In this document: positions 16,424 to 24,509 of the stretch, piece after piece
Numbering within the stretch: the first letter of the stretch is position 1
How the letters are laid out: every line of letters begins with the position of its first letter
From: a virus
IMG/VR virus record: IMGVR_UViG_3300047547_000110
Span: 1-57,699 of that record
DNA length: 57,699 bases
Direction: 5' to 3' (one strand)
The notes under the pieces: model-generated
Database searches by the model: none
What the model was told of the DNA's origin: nothing
The model's input: only the letters and a program-made list of their open reading frames with translations
Translations under genes and position numbers: made by a program

Positions 16424-17140
16424 GCTGCACCTTCCAGAATATACGGTCGAGGGACTTAATCAGCTCGGCCTCCCAACCCTGCAGACGCTTCCCCGTCATG
16501 CTGGACCAAGACTGCAGCTCGGTATACGTCAGCGGCTCACCCGCAAACACCTCCCGGAACCACTCCCAAACATACCGAAGCTCCTCGGGGAGCTCCGGCG
16601 CATTTTCGAGCTGAGGCGGCTTGCGCTTCAGCGTCTTCCAAACCTGCATGAGAGAAGCACGCAGGGACTGTTTTGAGCCCTTAGGGATTAGGTCGAGCCG
16701 GAACTCGTGCTCGGCGAAGGCTGCGAGCTGTTCGACCGCCCCACGAAAAAAAGTGCCCGCTTGCTCGCTGCCAAGTCGATGGCATCCATGATCTGCGGAG
16801 CCTCCTGGAAGAAAGCATCGACTGCATCAGCCGTGCATTCCTGCGGGAAGCTCCAGGCGCAAACCAGGGACGCGATCAGACGGCGCTTGCTCTTGGCAAT
16901 CTCCGCTGCCCGCTCCTCGCGAGACTCGATACCGGCGATGCGGAAAGCGTCACGCTTGGACTCCGCCTCAGCAGCGCGGAAGGCATCAGAGTCGACGCCC
17001 AACACGCGCACCCAGTGCTCGCTTTTCTCCCCGGTCGGGAGGTACAGCGGAAGCTGCACTCCCTCGTTGGCCACGCCACGCGTGAAGAAGGCATTCATTG
17101 CGGGAGTTGCCGCCCCCGCGGCGTTGTTATTGTCAGTCAT
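16404..17140 (-). CDS. Tail assembly chaperone fusion made by -1 frameshift (gpGT-like)
   Basis: Reading from ATG 17140, the zero frame reaches T TTT TTC (A-run 16746-16752 on the plus strand), a canonical X XXY YYZ slippery heptamer. A -1 shift there continues through RGAVEQLAAFAEHEFRLDL into the frame that ends at 16404, giving about 245 aa. The downstream frame has no good start of its own until an internal ATG at 16649. This is the G/GT arrangement of siphophages, in which both products chaperone the tape measure. Confidence 0.85.
16688..17140 (-). CDS. Tail assembly chaperone, unshifted product (gpG-like)
   Basis: 150 aa if no frameshift occurs. The last 18 residues after the FF of the slippery site (VGRSNSSQPSPSTSSGST) are low-complexity, as expected for the short product. 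The start overlaps the tail-tube stop (TAATG). It binds the tape measure during tail assembly and is normally absent from the virion. Confidence 0.88.
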   Translation of the reverse strand: MTDNNNAAGAATPAMNAFFTRGVANEGVQLPLYLPTGEKSEHWVRVLGVDSDAFRAAEAESKRDAFRIAGIESREERAAEIAKSKRRLIASLVCAWSFPQECTADAVDAFFQEAPQIMDAIDLAASKRALFFVGRSNSSQPSPSTSSGST

Positions 17141-18306
17141 TATGCAGGCACCCTTTCGATCTGGATGTTTGTGGAAGTTGCCGCGTTCAGGAGAGCCTGG
17201 AACGGCATGCTCAGGGTAATGGGACCCTCGCCCTCAACGTCAGGCTGACCGCCGTTGTACTTGATGCGCGGCAGCGTGAAGATGTACTTGTTGCCAGCGC
17301 CGTCCGGCAGCTCGAACACGATGTTGGACTCGGTCTCGTTGATGAACTTGTCCAGCAGGAGCGAGTTCTCGAAGTACGCCGTGATCTGACCGGAGCAGTT
17401 CGAGCGACCGATCGACGGCCGGATGGACGCCTTCGATCCGACCACGAAGCGAGCCTCCAGGCCGTTCTCCACGTTCAGCTGAATCTCCGTGATAACGGCA
17501 ATCGGCGTACCGGCCTCGTTGAGGGTACCGGTGAACGAGTCGAGCGGCGAGGTGGTAGTCGGTGCAGCGTAAGTGGCGCCAGCCACGATGGCCGTGTCCG
17601 TGGTCATGTTCTGACCGAGAACACCGAGGGTGCCGGTAATCATCGCGTTGGCGCTGATCGCCAGGGCCAGGGTGTTGAACTCGACGCCAGTGAAGCGATG
17701 GTACGGCTTGTCGATGGTGAGGATGTCACCGAAGAAGCGTTCCACCGTGAACGAGCGGCGAACCGTGCCAGCCTTGAGGATAGCGCGGAGGCTATTCACC
17801 TGACGACCAGCCGCAGCGGCTTCCACCACCATGGTCTGGCCTTCAAGCGCGGTCAGCGTCATCACCGTAGCCGTCAAGGCCGAGATGCGGAAGCGCCCGT
17901 TGTTGCCAGCGTTGGTGAAGCCACTGTTGATGACCACATCGTTGACTGCGAAGCCATCAGTCAGGAAGGAACCAGCCGAGCGGACCACCGTGCCCACGGT
18001 TGCTGAGAAGCTCTGCGCGCCAGTGGTCTTGGTCGAGGTCCAGGTGCCCAGGAGCACAGCTTCCAGCAGGTCATCGAAGCTAGCAAAGCTCAGCTCGATG
18101 TTCATGTCGCCCCCAACTTGGTAGGCGCCATGGCGGAAGTCAGCAATCTGGCGATCGTCGCGAATCTCCTCGGACTGCAGGGATTCCTTCGACAGACCCA
18201 GGGTCGTGCTGGTGTGACGAATCGGCTTGAAAGCCGGAGTAGCCGGCGTCGTCCCGTAGGTCGACTCGGCGATGTAACGCATGGAATGGCGGCTGCCGTT
18301 TGCCAT
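17140..18306 (-). CDS. Major tail tube protein
   Basis: 388 aa, beta-rich. The start RYIAESTYGTTPATPAF is typical of siphophage tail tube proteins, as is its place directly before the frameshifted chaperones and tape measure. The middle (about 95-160) contains an Ig-like or insertion domain. It polymerises around the tape measure to form the DNA channel. No motif is missing. Confidence 0.9.
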   Translation of the reverse strand: MANGSRHSMRYIAESTYGTTPATPAFKPIRHTSTTLGLSKESLQSEEIRDDRQIADFRHGAYQVGGDMNIELSFASFDDLLEAVLLGTWTSTKTTGAQSFSATVGTVVRSAGSFLTDGFAVNDVVINSGFTNAGNNGRFRISALTATVMTLTALEGQTMVVEAAAAGRQVNSLRAILKAGTVRRSFTVERFFGDILTIDKPYHRFTGVEFNTLALAISANAMITGTLGVLGQNMTTDTAIVAGATYAAPTTTSPLDSFTGTLNEAGTPIAVITEIQLNVENGLEARFVVGSKASIRPSIGRSNCSGQITAYFENSLLLDKFINETESNIVFELPDGAGNKYIFTLPRIKYNGGQPDVEGEGPITLSMPFQALLNAATSTNIQIERVPA

Positions 18307-18330
18307 GATGTGTGCTCCTTAAAGTGAAGA

Positions 18331-18753
18331 TCAGTTGCGGGACACCCGGGCAAACCAGGTGACAGTCATGCTCACGCGATACCACCCATCGACTTCCCGC
18401 CCGCGTGAGCGGCCGCAAGAAGCCACCGTGAGCTCGACTCCCGAGTGAGCAAGTCGCTTGCCCGCTTTGAAGAAGTCTGTCAGCTCGTCCGCCTTGGCCG
18501 TCACGGCCGCCTCGCCGGTCATCAGCGGGTAATTCAGGTCGATCTGCAGGAAGCCGTCATGGCCATCCTGACCCTCGTCACCAAGCGTGGCGACTGAAGG
18601 CTGGTTCATAAATACGAACGCCGCTGCCCATGGACTCTGGTCAGTCGGCTTGTCGAATGGAGCGTTTTCAACGGCGTACGGAAGGCCGAGCGGGGAGTCT
18701 TCCACTCCCTGCATCAAAGCCTTCCGCAGTCCCGCGTACGGGTTCACAGCCAT
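18331..18753 (-). CDS. Tail terminator-like protein (DUF4128-like)
   Basis: 140 aa from ATG 18753, with GGAG upstream (longer reading lacks a site). Size, position before the tail tube gene, and the pattern LQIDLNYPL ... ADELTDFFKAG ... WYRVSMTVTWF fit the DUF4128 / gpU-like tail terminators that cap the tube and stop its growth. Confidence 0.8.
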   Translation of the reverse strand: MAVNPYAGLRKALMQGVEDSPLGLPYAVENAPFDKPTDQSPWAAAFVFMNQPSVATLGDEGQDGHDGFLQIDLNYPLMTGEAAVTAKADELTDFFKAGKRLAHSGVELTVASCGRSRGREVDGWYRVSMTVTWFARVSRN

Positions 18754-18766
18754 ATCCTCGCTCCTA

Positions 18767-19168
18767 TCAACGTCCCAAAGCCGCAGCCTTGGCACTCACA
18801 ATTCTTTGCCACTGAGCAAGATGCCGTCGCACCATGCCTTCGGGCGCTTGCCTGCTCCAGCCTTCGTACTCAATACGCTCGGCATAGGGCAGGTTGTTGG
18901 TAAACCAGACAACATCTGCCAGGCTCCCCAGGTTGGCCATGGCTTCCGCCAAGGCCGCTGCTCCGCTCGGGTCATCTCGGCTAATCTCGGACCCAGCAGG
19001 CGAGTTGATGGTCGTCTGCCAGTTACCGCGAAGCCGACCGGTATCAACCGGCGTGGCCATAATGACCAGCTTGAACAGTTCCAGCACCGAGGCCCTACGC
19101 ACCTTATCGACCTTTTCAAGGGCCTTGATGCCGAAGCCGCGAAGCTGGGATTCAAACCGACCAGCCAT
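18767..19168 (-). CDS. Neck / tail-completion protein, HK97 gp10-like
   Basis: 133 aa. ATPVDTGRLRGNWQTTIN and LPYAERIEYEGWSRQAPEGMVR match the HK97 gp10 / gpZ-like family. It joins the tail to the head connector. It lies in the usual order: adaptor, stopper, this gene, terminator. Confidence 0.85.
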   Translation of the reverse strand: MAGRFESQLRGFGIKALEKVDKVRRASVLELFKLVIMATPVDTGRLRGNWQTTINSPAGSEISRDDPSGAAALAEAMANLGSLADVVWFTNNLPYAERIEYEGWSRQAPEGMVRRHLAQWQRIVSAKAAALGR

Positions 19169-19171
19169 CTC

Positions 19172-19537
19172 TTACCTCCGCAACTGCAGGGCGTACACAA
19201 CTGCAAGCCCGGCAGGATTCACAGGGTTGACGTCGACAATCGCCCACACAACCCCGTTGGCCTCGGCAAACGTGTCTGCTTGCTTTGGCTCTTGATTCGC
19301 TTGGATGTAAGCTTGACGGTCGCCTCGCATGATCGTCTCACCATCCACCAGTTTCTCCTCGTAGTCAACGACAACGCCGATGACCTCGAAGACTTGCGGA
19401 GCTCCTCCTGTCACAGTCCCGTTGACCGGGTCAACCGTGACAGGTGCTCCGGCCCTGCGAAGCTCACAATCCTGGCCGAACTCGGCCAGGAGCGCGTCCA
19501 CAGTGCCCTTCAAGCCGGCGTAGTCGAAGGTAGCCAT
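19172..19537 (-). CDS. Head closure (stopper) protein
   Basis: 121 aa, small beta-barrel pattern with a VTVDPVNGTVTGG loop, and strands VVVDYEEKLVDGETIMRGD and VVWAIVDVNPVNP. Position between the adaptor and the gp10-like gene fits the head-closure ring that seals the portal after packaging. Family assignment is mostly by position. Confidence 0.72.
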   Translation of the reverse strand: MATFDYAGLKGTVDALLAEFGQDCELRRAGAPVTVDPVNGTVTGGAPQVFEVIGVVVDYEEKLVDGETIMRGDRQAYIQANQEPKQADTFAEANGVVWAIVDVNPVNPAGLAVVYALQLRR

Positions 19538-19539
19538 TG

Positions 19540-20064
19540 TTAGGCCCTCCCAAGTTCGCCGGAGTTGCTCGACCCGATCAAGCCTGCAGCTTGCAGAGTG
19601 AGGGTGACTTCCGGGTAGTCAGGAGTGGAGGCCGACGCAGAAGCTCCCACCGACTCACTGTACTTGGTCTGCACCTTGATAGGTCCAACCTCTTTCAAGG
19701 ACTCGATGACTTTGCCGCCAGAAGCGTCGAAGGTCGGGTCCGGCATCAGAGGCTTGCCTGTCAGTGCGCGATTTGCCATCATGCAGGTCGCAGTGACCAA
19801 GGCAGGAGGCAGACCACGCAGGAACGATGTCACGCCGCCACGAGGCCATTGAGTGCCCTGCAGGCGACGAATCTGGTAGCCAACCCACTTGTACCGACCA
19901 TCCAGGTAGGTCGTCGCATTGACGATGGCAGCCTGGAGCTCGGCATCGGTTCGAGCCGCAAGGTCTACCCCGCGGTCGAGCCAGTAGGCGCGTGCCGTTG
20001 CCGGATCAGTGTAGGCGTTTGCCCCGTCCACTGTTCCGTCATTGTCTTGAGGAGTGAAGGCCAT
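19540..20064 (-). CDS. Head-tail adaptor (annotated elsewhere as DnaT-like)
   Basis: 174 aa. ANAYTDPATARAYWLDRGVD, AIVNATTYLDGRYKWVGY and QGTQWPRGGV are the signature of phage proteins often labelled DnaT-like ssDNA-binding. Between capsid and tail genes such proteins act as connector/adaptor rings on the portal. I prefer the structural reading because there is no replication context here. Confidence 0.8.
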   Translation of the reverse strand: MAFTPQDNDGTVDGANAYTDPATARAYWLDRGVDLAARTDAELQAAIVNATTYLDGRYKWVGYQIRRLQGTQWPRGGVTSFLRGLPPALVTATCMMANRALTGKPLMPDPTFDASGGKVIESLKEVGPIKVQTKYSESVGASASASTPDYPEVTLTLQAAGLIGSSNSGELGRA

Positions 20065-20074
20065 GTCTTAGCCC

Positions 20075-20305
20075 TCACTCAATCTTCAGGTCTGAAGCGT
20101 TCTCAGCGAGCACTTGCCCCTGGTCACGCCAGTCCGCCCCGGTCACCGTGGCAATGACGCCGTTGGTGGCCTTGCGGATGGTTACTTGACCGCCCGGAGG
20201 AACCCGGACGGTCTGCTGACCAGCCGGGGCCTTCGGGGGCGTGGCGGGAGCCTGGCCCGCCGTCGTACGCGGCTTGGTCATATCGCTGCTAGTGTAGCGG
20301 GCCAT
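20075..20305 (-). CDS. Small Pro/Ala-rich virion-region protein
   Basis: 76 aa from ATG 20305 with AAGGAGGG 8 bases upstream. A Pro/Ala/Gln-rich N-terminal half is followed by a compact C-terminal half (VRVPPGGQVTIRKATNGVI). Possibly a minor head or decoration component; no known family recognised. Confidence 0.65.
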   Translation of the reverse strand: MARYTSSDMTKPRTTAGQAPATPPKAPAGQQTVRVPPGGQVTIRKATNGVIATVTGADWRDQGQVLAENASDLKIE

Positions 20306-20318
20306 GGCTATTCCCTCC

Positions 20319-20963
20319 TTACTGCTTTGCGGCGCGCGCTTTGGCGCGGGTGTAGCCTTCGGCCACGGCGTCGACTTCGTCGCGGGCAACCTTCTTGCCA
20401 ACCAGCTCACCGAGGTGCTCGAGGTTCGGCAGGTTGTTCGACGTCCAGTGGGCATCGGTCTCGGGGTCGAGCAGGCCGATCGCCTCGGCAAGGCTCGGCT
20501 TCACGTCCGGAGCGCCGTTCGGCGTGTTCTGGGCGGTACCGGTCGTCTCGGTGGACGTGGTGCTGCCTTGCGTGCCGGCTTGATCGCCCGTGGCATCCTG
20601 GCTCGCCTGAACCTTGACCAGTTCACGCACCTTGACCTCGTCTTCAGCAGTGAAGAGCTCACCGAAGTGGGCGCTCATGGCCTTGACCACATATTCAGGG
20701 TCGGTCTGGTCGCCAGGCAGCTCGGAGAGAGCTTTGTCCAGGTCGGCGCGGATGGGGCCAGTACGCTCGCTGCGCAGCTGGTCCAGCTCGGCCTTCTCGG
20801 CGGTTACCGCGCCGTAGAACTCCAAGACACGCGCCAGGGTGGCGGCTTGGCCTTCAGAGCCGGAGTAGATGAATTCGCCATCAACGAACTCGTGCCCGTT
20901 GACAACCATGCTCCGACCGGCGTGCGGGCCGATCAGAACAAACTTCTGGGTGACTGATGCCAT
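20319..20963 (-). CDS. Hypothetical head-region protein
   Basis: 214 aa. N-terminal about 50 residues are beta-rich (FVLIGPHAGRSMVVNGHEFV). The middle is helical and charged. Residues about 130-155 are a Thr/Gly/Gln low-complexity linker, then a helical C-terminal domain. It lies between the capsid genes and the connectors. Could be a minor head protein; function not recognised. Confidence 0.75.
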   Translation of the reverse strand: MASVTQKFVLIGPHAGRSMVVNGHEFVDGEFIYSGSEGQAATLARVLEFYGAVTAEKAELDQLRSERTGPIRADLDKALSELPGDQTDPEYVVKAMSAHFGELFTAEDEVKVRELVKVQASQDATGDQAGTQGSTTSTETTGTAQNTPNGAPDVKPSLAEAIGLLDPETDAHWTSNNLPNLEHLGELVGKKVARDEVDAVAEGYTRAKARAAKQ

Positions 20964-21034
20964 GATGCTTTCTCCTTCACATGGATTCGTAAGCCATTAG
21001 ACCCCACTAGTTGCCCAGTGAGGTCTTCAGGGGT

Positions 21035-21265
21035 TTAGTTGGGACTCGACAGCAGGATCGGAGCGGCGAGGCCGGTCGTCAGTGCCGTCACGGTTGCGTC
21101 AGACCAAATGCCAGCAGAACCACCAGCTGCAGCAGCTGCAGCAGCACGCGCATTCGCGTTGGCTGCCACATCGTCTGCGACGACGATGACGTTGTTGACT
21201 TTGTTCTGCAAGGTTTGGCCGGTTCGCGAAGGCGAGAGAGCGACCAGGTACAAGGCGTTGGCCAT
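21035..21265 (-). CDS. Small Ala-rich protein next to the capsid gene
   Basis: 76 aa with an Ala-rich helix in the middle (VAANANARAAAAAAAGG) and hydrophobic ends. Directly downstream of the major capsid gene, the slot where many siphophages encode decoration or head-stabilising proteins. That role is a guess from position. Confidence 0.65.
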   Translation of the reverse strand: MANALYLVALSPSRTGQTLQNKVNNVIVVADDVAANANARAAAAAAAGGSAGIWSDATVTALTTGLAAPILLSSPN

Positions 21266-21284
21266 GTGGAATCCTCCAATATAC

Positions 21285-21309
21285 GCCCGCCGGCATTATG
21301 CCGGCGGGC
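21285..21309 (-). terminator. Strong hairpin after the capsid gene
   Basis: An 11-bp perfect stem GCCCGCCGGCA/TGCCGGCGGGC with a TTA loop. There is no T-run on the minus strand, so it is not a standard terminator. It may stabilise the 3' end of the capsid mRNA or partly attenuate read-through into downstream genes. Confidence 0.6.
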
Positions 21310-21331
21310 TGACTGTGGACCCAGCTAAAGA

Positions 21332-22264
21332 TTAGCCGGGGATGACGCCCTTCAGCACAGCGAGACCCTTCTCGCTGAACAGAGCCAGACCGCAGTACCA
21401 CACCACGCGGGTGATGGACTCGTCCGCATCTTCCTTCTCGCCGACTTCCTTGATGTTGATACCGGCCGCCTTCTCAGCGGTCAGACCGGCGATACCGTGC
21501 GAACGGCTGCCGTCGTCGAAGGTACCCGCGAACACCGAGGTGGCATTCGACGCGGAACCCTGGGTCTGCGTGATCGGAATCCAGTCATTGCGGAAGATCG
21601 GGATGCCGCGGTAAGCCGGCACCTGACGACCGGACGCCATGGTGTACACATCGCCCGGCGAAGTGCCACCCAGGCTGCGGAGCAGCGCGAGGTACTTGCG
21701 GCGGGTGCGGCTGTGCATCATCAGGTAGTCCACCTGACCGTCCTTGTCGGTCACCAGGTCGATCAGCGCATCCAGGTCCTCGAAGGACAGGGCTGCACCG
21801 TTCGCGGCGCCGTTGTTGGCGGTGATGGTCTGACCCGCAGCAACCAGGCCGAACATGCCAGCCATGTTGTTGCCGGTGGCGTCACCGTTAATCATCTGGT
21901 CCTGGTACTTGCGACCGGCCGACTTTGCCTTGGAGGCGATCTGCACCGCCTTCTGGTCGTTGCCGTCGCCGGAGCGAGTGGCCTGAATCAGACCGTTGAC
22001 CTCGGCGTCGCCGATGATCGTGGTGAGGGTCGAGGTGACCTGCGTGAAGGTCGCAGCCGCCTTGGCAGTGATGGTCGAGCCCACGCCAGCGACTTGCACA
22101 TCGCCCAGCACGTTCTCGCGGTTGTACGCGAGGGCGTTGCCGTCGATGCCGTCGAAGGGCAGCAGTTCGAACATCTCGTTGACGGTGATGACGTTTTCGA
22201 TGACACCAGCGACGAGTTCGTCCTGGGCCAGCTTCGCCGACTCGGCGAGGGTTACGGAAGCCAT
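21332..22264 (-). CDS. Major capsid protein (HK97 fold)
   Basis: 310 aa, AGGAGAAA site. Features of short HK97-fold capsid proteins: N-arm ESAKLAQDELVAGVIENVI, E-loop region around GDVQVAGVGSTITAK, P-domain helix SFEDLDALIDLVTDKDG, and LMMHSRTRRKYLALLRS. No N-terminal delta domain, which agrees with a separate scaffold gene (24549). It forms the icosahedral shell. The gene is separated from scaffold and portal by the plus-strand cassette, so it needs its own promoter in the gap upstream. Confidence 0.92.
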   Translation of the reverse strand: MASVTLAESAKLAQDELVAGVIENVITVNEMFELLPFDGIDGNALAYNRENVLGDVQVAGVGSTITAKAAATFTQVTSTLTTIIGDAEVNGLIQATRSGDGNDQKAVQIASKAKSAGRKYQDQMINGDATGNNMAGMFGLVAAGQTITANNGAANGAALSFEDLDALIDLVTDKDGQVDYLMMHSRTRRKYLALLRSLGGTSPGDVYTMASGRQVPAYRGIPIFRNDWIPITQTQGSASNATSVFAGTFDDGSRSHGIAGLTAEKAAGINIKEVGEKEDADESITRVVWYCGLALFSEKGLAVLKGVIPG

Positions 22265-22524
22265 GTTGTTTCTCCTAACAGAGGTTGAGGGTTTGCTTGG
22301 TTTGGTGCCGGATCGCCCGACGATTCGACCCCGGGCCAGGCGTCACGCCTCTGCTGGGTCAGCGAGCGCGGTTCGCGGAGGTCATCCGCGCTCGCACGCT
22401 ATGGTTCGAAACTTTGCCATGACGGCACCAGCTCGTAACCCCATAAACCAGCACCAGCACAGCAGTATCTGAGCTATCTGAGTCCCTCAAAGTGCCAGGT
22501 CCGTACGTAGAAAGCTATGCGCAC

Positions 22525-22584
22525 CAAGGACTTAGAGCCATTTTGGACCGTACGAGCCTTGGACTCGGTGTTGTACCAGGAAAA
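22525..22584 (+). repeat. 60-bp conserved element, copy A
   Basis: By my count 47 of 60 bases match, without gaps, the reverse complement of 37316-37375. The first 16 and last 15 bases are identical (core GTTGTACCAGGAAAA at the end). CTTAGA motifs and an AT-rich block follow in the same order in both copies, so the homologous block is longer than 60 bp. Confidence 0.85.
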
Positions 22585-22759
22585 CACACGGCCACCGATT
22601 CAGGGCAAGGTCAGCCACGGCGTAACCGAGGTCTAGAAGCCTTAGATGGCCTAGAAGTCCTTATCCGGCTTAGAGTTACAGTCACTTAGAGACCTATATA
22701 AGGTTTAGATTACCTTAGATTAAAGGATAGATAAAATAAATAGAAAATAATTGCTTGAA

Positions 22760-22792
22760 GGGGCTCCCAAGCTAGGAGAACCCTGCCATAAT
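22760..22792 (+). promoter_or_regulatory. Box promoter 3 (GGGGCTCCCAA ... CATAAT)
   Basis: CTCCCA, 17 bases, CATAAT, then ATCATCCCAT as in box promoter 1. It drives the plus cassette embedded in the head genes and so ties it to the genes near position 1. Confidence 0.68.
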
Positions 22793-22829
22793 CATCCCAT
22801 CAACACGAAACACTGACTTGGAGCTCAAC

Positions 22830-23030
22830 ATGAACCGCCCTTTCGCCAACACCGCAGCCGCTGACTACGACGCCACTGTGGCAGCTGTTGAACTGCAGCT
22901 CGCCAAGCTGAAGGGCAAGATTGAAGCCCACAAGGCGAAGGCCAAGACCGACCCCAAGAATTGGGGCTATTCGGGTGACCTTCGCAAGGTTGAGTCCGAC
23001 CTCGCTGACCTTCTCGCCTTCCTCAACTAA
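22830..23030 (+). CDS. Small helical protein of the plus cassette
   Basis: 66 aa from ATG 22830 with GGAG upstream. Mostly one long amphipathic helix (YDATVAAVELQLAKLKGKIE), Lys-rich middle, then a short second helix. Could form a helical hairpin. No known family. First gene after box promoter 3. Confidence 0.75.
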   Translation: MNRPFANTAAADYDATVAAVELQLAKLKGKIEAHKAKAKTDPKNWGYSGDLRKVESDLADLLAFLN

Positions 23031-23041
23031 GGAGCCACATC

Positions 23042-23545
23042 ATGACCGCCAAGAAGACCGCCTTTGCGAAGTCCATTGTCACGCAGCTCGAGGATGGTGC
23101 CATTGTGGCCATCGGGGACTGCTGTGTCATGCTTCGACTGTCTGAGACCGAAACCTATTCCAACCTCCATGAGGTGGTGGAAGGTAAGCTCATCCCGCAA
23201 TATACGGAGCTGCTCGACTCGGCTCTTGGGTTTGCTCAAGCCTTCAAGCCCACTGCTGCATTCAACAAGGACCTAGTGGCGCATGCCTTCCTTTGCCAAC
23301 TCGTGGCCGATATTGGCGAGGAGAACTTCGCCGAAGTGGTTCGCAAGCAGAAGGAGACACCGATTCAAGGCGTCTGCTATTCTCATGACTTCTGTGACGC
23401 CAACATGACCATGGACGCAGCGATGAAGTCTCTCGGCATCGATCCAATGCCCGAGGACGAAGATGGCATGCCCGACCGCGTGGTCGACCTTTGGAATGCT
23501 GCATGGGACCACGCCAAGACTCGCATGGAGGCTATGACCCTCTAA
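23042..23545 (+). CDS. Hypothetical protein of the plus cassette
   Basis: 167 aa, AAGGAG site 11 bp after the previous stop. Mostly helical, acidic, with five Cys, including a CVMLR and a CYSHDFC cluster that could hold a metal or disulfide. No family recognised. Adjacent genes share the transcript. Confidence 0.78.
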   Translation: MTAKKTAFAKSIVTQLEDGAIVAIGDCCVMLRLSETETYSNLHEVVEGKLIPQYTELLDSALGFAQAFKPTAAFNKDLVAHAFLCQLVADIGEENFAEVVRKQKETPIQGVCYSHDFCDANMTMDAAMKSLGIDPMPEDEDGMPDRVVDLWNAAWDHAKTRMEAMTL

Positions 23546-23613
23546 ACAACGGCATCAGATGCACCTAGCTGGGTGCATGATTACTTCACCGACCTACCTA
23601 TGGGAGAATACCG

Positions 23614-24498
23614 ATGGATGACTTCTTTCCGTCCGACGACTACCTCGACGCTTTTGCCGAGGACGTTGGGCTCAACTCGAAGCCGAGCCGCTTCCGTGAA
23701 CCGCCGCACAAGATCGCGGTGAAACGTGGATGGAGCACTATGGTGGGCAATTCCGCGAACAAGCAAGTGCCTCGCGGTGGAGCGCCGTGGACGGGCAAGG
23801 AAGACGCCGACCTGCTCAAGTCTGCTAAGCGCACGACGGACCTCGGCCGTATTGCCAAGGCCCACGGTCGGACTGAGACTGCCATCGCTTGTCGCCTCGA
23901 GCATCTCGGGTATGACAAGGGCGCTCTCATTGCCATGGACTTTGCCGACGTCGAGCTCCGCGTCGTCTCCCACATGATCGCAAACAACACGAAAGGAACC
24001 AACAAGATGAAAATGACTGCCAACCGACTGATCCTGCTGCTCGGCGCGTACCGCGGAAGCCTCGAGGCTGAGACTCGCACCGGAACCACCGCCCCGGACC
24101 TTTGCTTCCTCACCGTGGAAGGGCTTCTCGCTCAAGACGGTGTGGGCGGACACTTCATCACGGATGAAGGCCGTGTGCTTGTAGAGGGTCTGCTGGGCCG
24201 CTCGTCCTCGGCTTCCGGCCGTGATGGCGCCAGCACGTCTTGGAATGGCCCGCGCAACACCAGCATGCTCGATGACCAGCGCTTCTACATGGTTGCCTCG
24301 GGTGACTGCATGAAGGGCGGACCGCACGGACGTCCTCAGCTCAAAAAGCCAGCAATCACTGTGCAGAGCTCGGGCCGCGATGCTGAGAAGGAGGCCAAGC
24401 GCCTCGCCGATCTGAGCCGTGGCGAGAAGTTCTTCGTCCTGCAGGCTGTCTCGGTGCATGAGGTCCAGCCGCAGCCTGCCACGTCCCGCCGTCTGTGA
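23614..24498 (+). CDS. SANT/Myb-like protein with a polymerase motif-A-like segment
   Basis: 294 aa with a GGGAG site. Residues about 57-100 form a Myb/SANT-like helix-turn-helix (APWTGKEDADLLKSAK ... RTETAIACRLEHLGY). Residues 108-119 (MDFADVELRVVS) closely resemble motif A of family A DNA polymerases (D-Y-S-x-I-E-L-R), yet no fingers or motif C follows. From 24007 the text looks like a second gene: GAAAGGAACC lies before ATG AAA ATG. So this may be a DNA-binding protein fused to, or read through into, a separate about 163-aa protein. Confidence 0.7.
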   Translation: MDDFFPSDDYLDAFAEDVGLNSKPSRFREPPHKIAVKRGWSTMVGNSANKQVPRGGAPWTGKEDADLLKSAKRTTDLGRIAKAHGRTETAIACRLEHLGYDKGALIAMDFADVELRVVSHMIANNTKGTNKMKMTANRLILLLGAYRGSLEAETRTGTTAPDLCFLTVEGLLAQDGVGGHFITDEGRVLVEGLLGRSSSASGRDGASTSWNGPRNTSMLDDQRFYMVASGDCMKGGPHGRPQLKKPAITVQSSGRDAEKEAKRLADLSRGEKFFVLQAVSVHEVQPQPATSRRL

Positions 24499-24509
24499 TT
24501 GGGCAAAAG

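Larger units (their letters stand above)
22265..22829. other. Non-coding regulatory gap upstream of capsid and plus cassette
   Basis: 565 bp without a convincing gene. From left: capsid leader, a hairpin GCGAGCGCGG/CCGCGCTCGC (22362-22371/22386-22395), a 60-bp element shared with the gap near 37.3 kb (22525-22584), a run of about eight CTTAGA/CTAGA-type motifs (22531-22720), an AT-rich stretch (22685-22750), then a box promoter. It must hold a minus-strand promoter for the capsid operon and a plus-strand one for the cassette. An origin of replication is possible. Confidence 0.75.
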
